Shown piece after piece: positions 38,572 to 46,612 of a stretch of 64,000 nt of DNA. The position numbers and the translations under genes are program-made. How positions within the stretch are numbered: the stretch's first letter is position 1; every line of letters begins with the position of its first letter. Source of the stretch: Saprospiraceae bacterium (GTDB lineage: Bacteria; Bacteroidota; Bacteroidia; Chitinophagales; Saprospiraceae). The notes beneath the pieces were generated by a model that made no database searches, was not told where the DNA came from, and worked only from the letters and a program-made list of their open reading frames with translations. The stretch covers positions 186,001 through 250,000 of the forward strand of contig JADKEB010000003.1 in NCBI GenBank assembly GCA_016718205.1, in the 5' to 3' direction.

Positions 38572-39492
38572 ATGAATTTTTCTATACCCGTTCCGGTAAA
38601 GGAATTAGTAAATAAATTCAATCTTGAACTGATTGGTGATGAACATCAAATGGCCACCGGAATCAATGAGATTCATAAAGTAAGGCCAGGTGATATCACT
38701 TTTGTAGATGTTGAAAAATACTATGAAAAATCACTGAAATCGGCCGCTACCATCATCATTATCAATAAAAAAGTAGCTTGTCCTGTCGGTAAAAGCTTGC
38801 TGATTTCTGACGATCCATTTGCCGTGTATAATCAGATAGTATGGGATCACAGGCCAATGAAATACATCACATCCGACATAGGGGAAAACTTAAAAATTGG
38901 TCAAAATACGCACATCGACCATGGCGTACATATCGGACATGAAGTGACCATCGGCTCAGGATGTTACATCCAGCCGGGAGTTTTTATCGGTGACCAAACC
39001 AGCATAGGTGATAATGTCATTATTCAAGCAGGTGCATTGATCGGAACAGATGCATTCTACTACAAAAAAATCAATGGACAATACCATAAATGGAGATCAG
39101 GAGGCAAAGTCATTATCGGGGATGATGTAGAGGTCGGAGCAGGTTCTACTATCAACAGAGGTGTATCAGGCGAAACTATCATAGGTGCCGGTTCAAAACT
39201 GGACTGCCAGGTTCATATCGGTCATGGAGCAGTTCTGGGGAAAAACTGCCTGGTGGCCGCTCAGGTAGGTGTCGCCGGAAAAACGATCATCGGTGACAAC
39301 TGTGTGATCTACGGCCAAGCCGGAATAGCCCAAAACCTTATGATCGGTGATAACAGCATCATCCTGGCCCAAACCGGTGTATCTAAAGATCTTGATGGCA
39401 ACAAAACCTATTTTGGGTATCCTGCCGGCGAGGCCAGAGATAAATTCAAGGAACTGGCGGTGCTTCGCATGATGATCAATAAGGAGGATTGA
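38572..39492 (+). CDS. lpxD: LpxD-like UDP-3-O-acylglucosamine N-acyltransferase
   Basis: A left-handed beta-helix acyltransferase of lipid A synthesis. The 306-aa protein has the small LpxD N-terminal domain (EIHKVRPGDITFVDVEKYY) and many hexapeptide repeats (GENLKIGQNTHIDHGVHIG). The catalytic histidine region is CQVHIGHGAVLG. It is shorter than standard LpxD (about 340 aa), as are the second LpxD-like paralogues of many Bacteroidota, so it may act on a different nucleotide sugar. The start at 38572 is 5 bp after the upstream stop, indicating co-transcription with the ABC cluster. Confidence 0.82.
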   Translation: MNFSIPVPVKELVNKFNLELIGDEHQMATGINEIHKVRPGDITFVDVEKYYEKSLKSAATIIIINKKVACPVGKSLLISDDPFAVYNQIVWDHRPMKYITSDIGENLKIGQNTHIDHGVHIGHEVTIGSGCYIQPGVFIGDQTSIGDNVIIQAGALIGTDAFYYKKINGQYHKWRSGGKVIIGDDVEVGAGSTINRGVSGETIIGAGSKLDCQVHIGHGAVLGKNCLVAAQVGVAGKTIIGDNCVIYGQAGIAQNLMIGDNSIILAQTGVSKDLDGNKTYFGYPAGEARDKFKELAVLRMMINKED

Positions 39493-39499
39493 CTTTCTG

Positions 39500-39593
39500 A
39501 TTTAATTTCTTCTTTGTGCTCCTTCGACGGTACAAAAAAGATGGATCAGGTCAGATCAATCTCTATTTAATTTCTTCTTTGTGCTGCTTCGAC
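39500..39593. repeat. 29-bp direct repeat duplicating the PNGase F gene end
   Basis: 39500-39528 and 39565-39593 match at 28 of 29 bases. The right copy is the last codons and stop of the PNGase F gene (minus strand, VEAAQRRN); the left copy would encode VEGAQRRN and a stop. It looks like a leftover of a duplicated gene end. Confidence 0.7.
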
Positions 39594-41486
39594 CCGTATT
39601 CTTTTATTGTACTTCAACTCGCCATTTAAAAACACTTTCAGATAATATCTCTGAGCAGGTCGGTAAGAAAGATCATAAGTAAACGTACCGGCTTTTAGGT
39701 TTTTGTAAAGGTGGTCCTCGATCAGTATTGCTCCATCATCAGTAATTATTTGTACTTTAACTGCACCGGGCAACCCATGAAAATAGTTCAATGTTGTCGG
39801 TCCTGTGGTCCGTGTGGGATAAACCATGACAGATGGCTCTACATTAAAAGGGCTCACTTGAGTATGGTCATCACTCACCGAAAATGCATAACTCATATAG
39901 CTTCCAAAATCGCTTTCAAATTGTTTCAGAAGGTTTCCTTCGGAATCCTGAAGTCGGAAAAAACCACTTCCACCTCTGCTATTAAACCAAAATTCGAGGC
40001 CATCACCTTGAGTATCTTCTACCATCAGTTCGTAGCTGCCGGCAGATAGTCGTAAGGTGTCATAAAATATTTTATCCCTGTCAAGGCTGTCAAATTTTCT
40101 TTCGTACAATTTTTGACCACTCAAATCTGTAACACGAATCGAATTATGTATGGGTTGATTATTTGTTTTAAAGGCCAAAACGACGATATTTTTATGAACC
40201 GGCAGCCTTGAAAATGTTGATTCCATTTTATTGTCAGCAGGATATATATCGTTTTTCCCGTTTGGGGCACTGAGTCTGACTATATAGTTGTTGATACTTT
40301 TTTCTGCTTCGATGATGCCTGGCAGTAAGACTGTATCTTTTTGGCCAAAAGACAAACTGCCATTCCAGGTATACTTTTTTTCAGGAAAACCCTTGGTTCC
40401 ATAGATTATCTGAAGAGAAGTTAAGGGTTGATTTCCTTGATTTTTTATGATCACTTCTGCAATATTTCCTGAAGGATTTTTTCGACCGTGTATCTTTTTA
40501 TTAGAAGGTACAATGATATCATCTATGCTTACATCATTGCCCTTTATATTTCTTTTGTATTGAATGACGTAAGCATTAATATTTTCTACTGCCTGATTGG
40601 GCTGAATAAAATACGGCTCCATGTTGACATCAACCACATTTTCAGAGGAGAGTGGAAAGAAATAATCATCTGTTGGCGGCAGATTTCCGGGACACCAGTA
40701 TGCCCGATCTATGAGCCATGTACCTGCTTGTGGAAAAAGCGGGTTATCTCCGCATTTTTTCCAAAGTGATCTTGTCTCTATGCTTTTGCCATTTATCAGT
40801 ATTTCCCGTTTTTTTGAGCAAAACTCACCACATCCATCAGGTGGATTCATCCCGTGTCCGGTTTGGGAAATTTTTAATACTCCAAACTCTGCATTTTTAT
40901 GCTTTCTGAATGAATAAGGAGTTAATTGGTCTTCAATGGAAATACTATCTCCGTATTTGTAGCTTCCACCATAGATTTTGTTGATACTCACAGGTTGTAT
41001 AGTAGGTTTTCCTTTGATTATTTCAAAGTCCAAAGTGATTTTCCAACCTCTGTCGTGATTGGGTTCATAGCCACTGTGGTAGTATTCGATTTCTACACTG
41101 TCACGCAGCAGTAAACCGAAATCTGTTATATCTGTTTCCCACTCAAATTCCCAATTTTTAGTAAATGCTCCTCCATAAGGTGTAAGCATTCTGGCAACTT
41201 CATAATCAAGGCTTTCTGACTTTACACCACCTTTTCTTTTGATCGAAATAAAATCCAGATAATCCCAATCCGCACACCGCAAACTATCGGGACAACCAAA
41301 TTTAACATGTAAAATTATTTTACGAATATCAGTTCCGGCATTCGGAAAAACGCCCCACAATTTATAAGATTTAAATCCCGCAGCAGGATCAGTAACTACT
41401 ACAGTTTTGTCATGTGTGATAACATGCAACGTGTCTGAAGCTTTGACTCCGACAGACATTAACAGGAAAAAGAGAATATATTTCAT
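39567..41486 (-). CDS. secreted peptide-N-glycosidase F (PNGase F) family protein
   Basis: PNGase F cuts the bond between asparagine and N-linked glycans. The 639-aa protein has a signal peptide (~1-16), an N-terminal PNGase domain with LRCADWDYLDFISIK (likely catalytic Asp) and a C-terminal domain with SQTGHGMNPPDGCGEFC and GTWLIDRAYWCPGN, the disulfide-rich core of the family. From ~330 a CARDB-like part, then DTQGDGLEFWFNSRGG, then VYPTRTTGPTTLNYF as an atypical T9SS sorting domain. It is therefore probably secreted through T9SS to the cell surface. It fits functionally with the mannose locus 2 kb away. Confidence 0.88.
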   Translation of the reverse strand: MKYILFFLLMSVGVKASDTLHVITHDKTVVVTDPAAGFKSYKLWGVFPNAGTDIRKIILHVKFGCPDSLRCADWDYLDFISIKRKGGVKSESLDYEVARMLTPYGGAFTKNWEFEWETDITDFGLLLRDSVEIEYYHSGYEPNHDRGWKITLDFEIIKGKPTIQPVSINKIYGGSYKYGDSISIEDQLTPYSFRKHKNAEFGVLKISQTGHGMNPPDGCGEFCSKKREILINGKSIETRSLWKKCGDNPLFPQAGTWLIDRAYWCPGNLPPTDDYFFPLSSENVVDVNMEPYFIQPNQAVENINAYVIQYKRNIKGNDVSIDDIIVPSNKKIHGRKNPSGNIAEVIIKNQGNQPLTSLQIIYGTKGFPEKKYTWNGSLSFGQKDTVLLPGIIEAEKSINNYIVRLSAPNGKNDIYPADNKMESTFSRLPVHKNIVVLAFKTNNQPIHNSIRVTDLSGQKLYERKFDSLDRDKIFYDTLRLSAGSYELMVEDTQGDGLEFWFNSRGGSGFFRLQDSEGNLLKQFESDFGSYMSYAFSVSDDHTQVSPFNVEPSVMVYPTRTTGPTTLNYFHGLPGAVKVQIITDDGAILIEDHLYKNLKAGTFTYDLSYRPAQRYYLKVFLNGELKYNKRIRVEAAQRRN

Positions 41487-41547
41487 ATGGCTCTGATTGG
41501 AAATGATACAAAGATAAACTGAAATACTTTAAAAAAAGACCTAATTA

Positions 41548-43107
41548 TCACGAGCTACAAGAAAGCATGGAACAGCCTATCTTTTTGCGGGCCCAATCAG
41601 GTCTTTTGCTGTACCATTGCAGAAATTCTACTTGTTCTTCATATGGCTGTTTCAACATTTCATAAAGTTCATGCAATATGGTATAGTCTCCTTTGTCCGC
41701 CTGATCAATGGCCAATTGAGCCATATAATTTCTGAGTACATATTTTGGGTTGATGCCATTCATCCTGACTTTTCGCTCAGCTTGAGAGATTCTTTCTGAT
41801 TTCAGTCTGTTTAAATATTTTTCAAACCAGGTATCAAAAGCAATTCTATATTCTTTCGATATATCTTCAATATAGAATGCTGGCTTTATGATTTCAAAAC
41901 AATCATCCGTTTCACTGTAAGACGTAACATGGGCGAGTTCTCTGAAAAATATCGTCATATCAGTTTCATGTATGACCAGGAGTTTTTCAAGATCTGATAT
42001 CAGCGTTTCATCACCATCATCAGTCGTGTAGAGTCCAAGCTTTTGTTTCATCATCTCCTGATACATGCGGTTGTATTGCCACCGGAATTGTTCGATGACG
42101 TCTCTGAGAGCACTTTCATCGTTGATGATGGAGTAAAGGGCATTGGCCAGTTTCAGGAGGTTCCACTGTGTTATCACAGGCTGATTGCCAAAACGATATC
42201 TTTTACCAGGTAAATCGGTAGTATTAGGTGTCCAGTTGGGATCATAATCGTCAATCCATCCGTAAGGGCCATAATCGATCGTCAAACCAAGGATAGACAT
42301 ATTGTCTGTATTCATCACGCCATGCACAAATCCTACTCGCTGCCAGTCAACGATCATCTGACAAGTTTTGTCCGCCACTTCTTTGAACAGAGCCAAATAA
42401 GGATTCTCACCATTCAGTAGGTGTGGATAATAGTTTTCCAATACGTAGTCAGCGGTCTTTTTAAGTAAGGATTCATCCTTTCGTGCTGCCAGAATTTCAA
42501 AATTGCCAAACCGCACAAACGAAGGTGCGACCCTGCACACAACAGCTCCTTTTTCATAAGAAGGGTTACCATCATACATCATATCTCTCCATACTTCTTC
42601 GCCGGTCAGCACCAATGCCAGAGCTCTGGTAGTAGGAACACCCAAATGATACATCGCTTCACTGCACAAAAACTCACGGATAGAAGATCTTAATACTGCC
42701 AAGCCATCAGCAGTACGGGAATAAGGCGTCGGCCCAGCGCCTTTGAGCTGCAGATTTTGGTGCGAACCTAAAGTTGTGACACATTCACCCAAATTGATCG
42801 CACGACCATCACCAAGCTGTCCTGCCCAGTTTCCAAACTGGTGACCGCCATAACACATCGCATAAGGTGTGCTGCCTTCTGCTAATTTGTTACCAGCCAT
42901 GATCTGACAAAATTCATCTGACAGACAATATGCCGGGTCAAGTGATAATTCTTCCACCATTTCCTGACTATATATGATCATCGAAGGTGCTATCATGCCT
43001 TTAGGCTCAACATAAGAATACCCAGCACCCAACACTTGTCTGGGTACATTCTCCGACGAAGGATCTGCCGGAAGTATATCAGTAAAAGTATGCTGTAATT
43101 TTAACAA
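41548..43107 (-). CDS. selO: protein adenylyltransferase SelO (YdiU/UPF0061)
   Basis: A pseudokinase-fold enzyme that transfers AMP to protein hydroxyls, linked to redox homeostasis. The 519 aa contain the family landmarks YGGHQFGNWAGQLGDGRA, LQLKGAGPTPYSRTADG, VHGVMNTDNMSI and IDYGPYGWIDDYDP. It ends SMLSCSS, with cysteine where animal SelO has selenocysteine; no in-frame TGA is present. Next to PNGase F on the minus strand with a 61-bp gap; a functional link is not expected. Confidence 0.95.
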   Translation of the reverse strand: MLKLQHTFTDILPADPSSENVPRQVLGAGYSYVEPKGMIAPSMIIYSQEMVEELSLDPAYCLSDEFCQIMAGNKLAEGSTPYAMCYGGHQFGNWAGQLGDGRAINLGECVTTLGSHQNLQLKGAGPTPYSRTADGLAVLRSSIREFLCSEAMYHLGVPTTRALALVLTGEEVWRDMMYDGNPSYEKGAVVCRVAPSFVRFGNFEILAARKDESLLKKTADYVLENYYPHLLNGENPYLALFKEVADKTCQMIVDWQRVGFVHGVMNTDNMSILGLTIDYGPYGWIDDYDPNWTPNTTDLPGKRYRFGNQPVITQWNLLKLANALYSIINDESALRDVIEQFRWQYNRMYQEMMKQKLGLYTTDDGDETLISDLEKLLVIHETDMTIFFRELAHVTSYSETDDCFEIIKPAFYIEDISKEYRIAFDTWFEKYLNRLKSERISQAERKVRMNGINPKYVLRNYMAQLAIDQADKGDYTILHELYEMLKQPYEEQVEFLQWYSKRPDWARKKIGCSMLSCSS

Positions 43108-43294
43108 AAGATGATGATTTTGATCAAGTATAACAATGATTTATGGAAGTGGTTTTGTCAAACCACCCCAACGAAGAAAAGATAGTAAATAGCACTAAAT
43201 CAATTAGCTTAAAACTATGAAGTGATCATATTACGAAAGTACACCTGGTGTAAATGTTTATTGGCTGGTTCCATCTTATAATAAAAATTTAAAG

Positions 43295-43405
43295 ATGAAA
43301 TATTGTATCCTATGCTTGGCTTTTTTACAAATTGCAAATGGAACCAATGCATCGGTAAATGAAAAAATAAATGTACCCCATAGTTTTATCCTAAAATTTA
43401 TTTGA
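43295..43405 (+). pseudogene. short frame with signal-peptide-like start
   Basis: ATG at 43295 opens 36 codons beginning MKYCILCLAFLQIANGTNA, which looks like an export signal, and then stops. It may be the remaining 5' end of a lost secreted protein. Too short to assign, and chance is possible. Confidence 0.3.
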
Positions 43406-43413
43406 ATCACTTG

Positions 43414-43437
43414 ATATACTCTGTAATAAGAGTATAT
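43414..43437. promoter_or_regulatory. palindrome ATATACTC-N8-GAGTATAT
   Basis: Perfect 8-bp arms at 43414-43421 and 43430-43437. It could be an operator for the GntR regulator, whose gene starts 247 bp later, but the distance is large. No other copy was found near the locus. Confidence 0.35.
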
Positions 43438-43500
43438 TAGAATCCACTCTAAAAAGTCTTTGATGAAGAGCAATAAAAAAATATTGATTTCTACTGCATT

Positions 43501-43571
43501 GATAATCAAATGTTTACCTTAAGGCCTGCCTGCCGATTAGGCATGGGGAAGGGTGAAAACGTTTGATTATC
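43501..43571. repeat. 71-bp palindromic element
   Basis: GATAATCAAATGTTT (43501 on) is inverted at the right end as AAACGTTTGATTATC (to 43571), with one mismatch. Between them lies a GC-rich hairpin, TGCCT-N7-AGGCA, within CCTGCCTGCCGATTAGGCA. GC-rich CCTGCC hairpins also occur in the leader repeat at 48425 and 63661, so these may be related elements. Confidence 0.6.
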
Positions 43572-43683
43572 ATAAAACATTTGTTTTCGGAGTAGACTCA
43601 TGTTTAAATTTTTTATACGGGTTCCATACTATTTCGAAAACCATTCATTACATTTGCTAAATGTATGAACATATGCACATTTA

Positions 43684-44412
43684 ATGACCCTTACCATTGA
43701 TCATAGTAGTCCGCTACCGAGGCATATTCAGGTAGAACAATTGCTCAGACAATTGATTGAGTTGCCACAATATGCTGAAGGAGAATATCTACCCGGAGAA
43801 TTGGATCTTGCTGCAAAGCTTGGAATCAGCAGAAATACCATACGTCAAGCAACCAACAAACTCGAACTTGAAGGTCTCATCATACGCAAAAAAGGAAAGG
43901 GAACACGTGTCGCCCACAAAATGGTATCGACAAAACTTGACAACTGGCATTCTTTCACTCAGGAAATGAATGACAAAGGAGTTTCATTCATCAACTATCT
44001 GATCAAATGCGAATTAACAGAAGCGGATCAGAAAGTAGCCTCATTTTTTAGTATTCCGCCAAAATCTGTTGTCTTCAAGTTGTGCAGACTGCGAGGTGAC
44101 AAAAATGGTCCATTTGTTTATTTTGAAAGTTACTTTCATCCTTGTTTAGGGTTAAACAGGGAAGACGACTTTTCAGGACCATTATACGAGTTGCTTGAAA
44201 AAAAATATAATACTCCGGTAGTCACTTCGAGAGAAATGATTTTCGCGCGTAAGTCAAACCATAAAATCGCCAATTTGCTGAAAATCAAAAAGCAGGACAT
44301 TGTGATGATAAGAGAAAGATATGTGTTTGATCCGGGTGACAGACCAGTAGAGTACAATATCGGGTATTATGATGCTGAAAAATTTACTTATACCATAGAA
44401 ATCAAACGTTAA
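43684..44412 (+). CDS. GntR-family regulator with UTRA domain
   Basis: The 242-aa regulator has an N-terminal winged helix (DLAAKLGISRNTIRQATNKL, GLIIRKKGKGTRV) and a C-terminal UTRA ligand domain (~85-240; YFESYFHPCLG, REMIFARKSNHKIANLLKI). This HutC/FarR type usually senses a sugar phosphate. It lies 5 bp before the ROK kinase gene and heads the mannose locus, so it probably controls it in response to mannose or mannose-6-phosphate. Confidence 0.92.
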   Translation: MTLTIDHSSPLPRHIQVEQLLRQLIELPQYAEGEYLPGELDLAAKLGISRNTIRQATNKLELEGLIIRKKGKGTRVAHKMVSTKLDNWHSFTQEMNDKGVSFINYLIKCELTEADQKVASFFSIPPKSVVFKLCRLRGDKNGPFVYFESYFHPCLGLNREDDFSGPLYELLEKKYNTPVVTSREMIFARKSNHKIANLLKIKKQDIVMIRERYVFDPGDRPVEYNIGYYDAEKFTYTIEIKR

Positions 44413-44417
44413 AACAC

Positions 44418-45341
44418 ATGACAACACAAAACATTGCCATAGGAGCAGACATCGGTGGCAGCCATATTACATGCCGTCTTATTGATCCTGAGCACAAAAC
44501 CATCGTTGGTGATATTATTGTACGCCGACACGTAGACAGCCAGGCATCTAAAGACGAGATACTTTCTGCATGGTGTGAAGCCATCGTCGAACTAAAAGGA
44601 GATATGAAATGGGACAACATAAAAGGCATAGGTTTTGCCATGCCAGGACCATTTGACTACCCTAATGGTATTGGTCAGTTTGAGGGTGTACCTAAGTTTC
44701 ATAGCCTTAATGGTGTGAATGTCAGAAACGAAATTATACGCAGATTGGGACTACCGGATGGTTTTCCAGTCCGTTTCATGAATGATGCTGCATGTTTTGC
44801 GATTGGCGAGTCATTCTTTGGGCAGGTCTCTGCCCACAACAGATTTCTTGCGATCACTTTAGGTACCGGATTTGGTACTACTTTTATAAAAGAACACCGA
44901 CCTGTTGCAGGAGAAGATGGATTGACTGAGGATGGATTTCTGTGGTATGTCAAGCTGGGTGACGGTATGGCTGATGATCATTTTTCAACCAGGTGGTTTG
45001 TCAATACTTACAAAAACCTTACAGGTATTGATGTACCGGGAGTAAAGGAATTATCTGACAAATATGCATCTGAACCAATCATCCAACAGATGTTTTCTGA
45101 ATTTGGAAATAAACTTGGTAGTTTTCTTGCACCATGGCTCAAAGCATTTGGAGCTGAAGCTGTAGTCATAGGAGGAAACATTTCAGGGGCATATGCCTTT
45201 TTTAAAGAAGATCTGGATAACAGCCTGCTGGATGGCGGTGCAAACGTCAGGATTTATATATCTGAACTACAGGAAAATGCCGCCCTTTGCGGAAGTGCAG
45301 TATTGAGTGACAACGATTTTTATCACCTTTTAATAAAATAA
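44418..45341 (+). CDS. ROK-family sugar kinase (possible mannokinase)
   Basis: The 307-aa kinase begins NIAIGADIGGSHITCRLID with the ATP phosphate-1 motif; GFAMPGPFDYPNG, FMNDAACFAIGES and ITLGTGFGTTFI are sugar-binding and ATP motifs. The cysteine-rich zinc motif CxCGxxGC of many ROK kinases is absent. Its place between GntR and MFS genes and upstream of a mannose-6-phosphate isomerase suggests it phosphorylates mannose; glucose or another hexose is possible. Confidence 0.85.
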   Translation: MTTQNIAIGADIGGSHITCRLIDPEHKTIVGDIIVRRHVDSQASKDEILSAWCEAIVELKGDMKWDNIKGIGFAMPGPFDYPNGIGQFEGVPKFHSLNGVNVRNEIIRRLGLPDGFPVRFMNDAACFAIGESFFGQVSAHNRFLAITLGTGFGTTFIKEHRPVAGEDGLTEDGFLWYVKLGDGMADDHFSTRWFVNTYKNLTGIDVPGVKELSDKYASEPIIQQMFSEFGNKLGSFLAPWLKAFGAEAVVIGGNISGAYAFFKEDLDNSLLDGGANVRIYISELQENAALCGSAVLSDNDFYHLLIK

Positions 45342-45344
45342 CTT

Positions 45345-46514
45345 ATGAGTATTTCATCTTCAGCTGCTATCAATAAAAGCATCGCAGCACCGGTTCTCTT
45401 GTCTTTTTTTGTAATGAGTTTTTGCGACCTTATAGGTTTAGGTGTGGACAATGCCAAAGCTGACTTTAATCTTAGCAACACTCTCGCAAATATGATCCCA
45501 CTTGCGGTTTTTATTTGGTTTCTCATATTATCAGTACCAGTGGGAATAGCCCAGGATCGGATCGGTAAAAAAAATATGGTCAACATAGGAATGATTATCA
45601 CTGCAGTAGGCTTACTTATTCCTTTTTTAATGTACTCATATGTCAACCTGCTGATAGGTTTTGTTTTGCTTGGTATAGGCAATACAATACTTCAGGTCAG
45701 TGCCAATCCTTTACTGATTGACATTGTACCGGAAAAAGGTAAAGCCAGCTTTCTGAGCTATTCACAGTTTATCAAAGCCATAGGATCGATGATTGCTCCA
45801 TATGTGGCTTCATGGTTTGCTTCACAATATGGTGATTGGAAAATGGCCTTTCTGACATTTGGTATCGTATCTCTGATCACAGCGATATGGTTGCATTTTA
45901 CCACGATCAACGAAAGTAAAAATACAGAAGAGAGAGCTTCTATAGGTTCAGTGATTAAACTTCTGGCCCAGCCATATGTCGTCGTGATGGTACTCAGTAT
46001 CTTTTTTGTGGTTGGTCTTGATGTAGGTATCAACGCTGTCTCAGGTCAATTTCTGATTTCAAAGTTTAATATGGATCTGGAACCGGCATCACAGGGAAGA
46101 AGTTTGTACTTTTTTGGAAAAATGCTGGGTACATTTATCGGTGGCATGATTCTGTCAAAAGTGGACGCCAAAAGATTCCTGCTTTATTCGACCGTAGCGA
46201 CAACCATTTGCGTTTTACTCTTTATTTGGTCGCCATCTACTACATGGGCACTTGCCATGATGTTTGTAATTGGATTTGTTGCTTCAGTTATTTTTCCTTT
46301 AGTGTTTGCTCTGCTTGCTGATAGATATTCGATCAAAATCAATGAAATATCTGGCCTTATTATCATGGCAGTATGTGGTGGAGCCTTTATACCTCCGATA
46401 GCGGCCAAAATAGCAGATATGAGCAGTGTATCAGTGTCCCTTTATGTATTTGTTGCTTGTGGTATTTATATGATTTTAGCATCTTTATACGCTTTAAAAG
46501 AACAAAAAAAGTAA
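45345..46514 (+). CDS. MFS sugar transporter (FucP/GlcP-like)
   Basis: The 389-aa protein has twelve hydrophobic segments and the MFS loop motif GIAQDRIGKKNM between helices 2 and 3, plus GNTILQVSANPLL, characteristic of the fucose/glucose/galactose:H+ symporter group. It starts 3 bp after the ROK kinase stop. In context it probably imports mannose released by GH38. Confidence 0.88.
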   Translation: MSISSSAAINKSIAAPVLLSFFVMSFCDLIGLGVDNAKADFNLSNTLANMIPLAVFIWFLILSVPVGIAQDRIGKKNMVNIGMIITAVGLLIPFLMYSYVNLLIGFVLLGIGNTILQVSANPLLIDIVPEKGKASFLSYSQFIKAIGSMIAPYVASWFASQYGDWKMAFLTFGIVSLITAIWLHFTTINESKNTEERASIGSVIKLLAQPYVVVMVLSIFFVVGLDVGINAVSGQFLISKFNMDLEPASQGRSLYFFGKMLGTFIGGMILSKVDAKRFLLYSTVATTICVLLFIWSPSTTWALAMMFVIGFVASVIFPLVFALLADRYSIKINEISGLIIMAVCGGAFIPPIAAKIADMSSVSVSLYVFVACGIYMILASLYALKEQKK

Positions 46515-46612
46515 CTAATCCGGTATATTCATTCAAATCATAAAAATTAGAATTTTTTAATTAAAATTGATCATCTCTTTGTAGGTAGTTACTAAAGAAA
46601 AATTTATTCACA

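Larger units (their letters stand above)
43108..43683. other. intergenic region upstream of gntR
   Basis: The 576 bp hold no convincing long gene. They contain a short frame at 43295-43405, a palindrome at 43414-43437 and an inverted-repeat element at 43501-43571, all listed separately. The SelO promoter should lie near 43108-43200 and the gntR promoter just before 43684; neither has a clear consensus box. Confidence 0.6.

Noticed and set aside
41548..41580. Selenocysteine in SelO
   Set aside because: The C-terminus reads SCSS with ordinary TGT/TGC codons; no in-frame TGA and no SECIS-like structure was seen.
43276..43509. Minus-strand open frame upstream of gntR
   Set aside because: No start context or domain; the region holds palindromic elements and AT-rich DNA.
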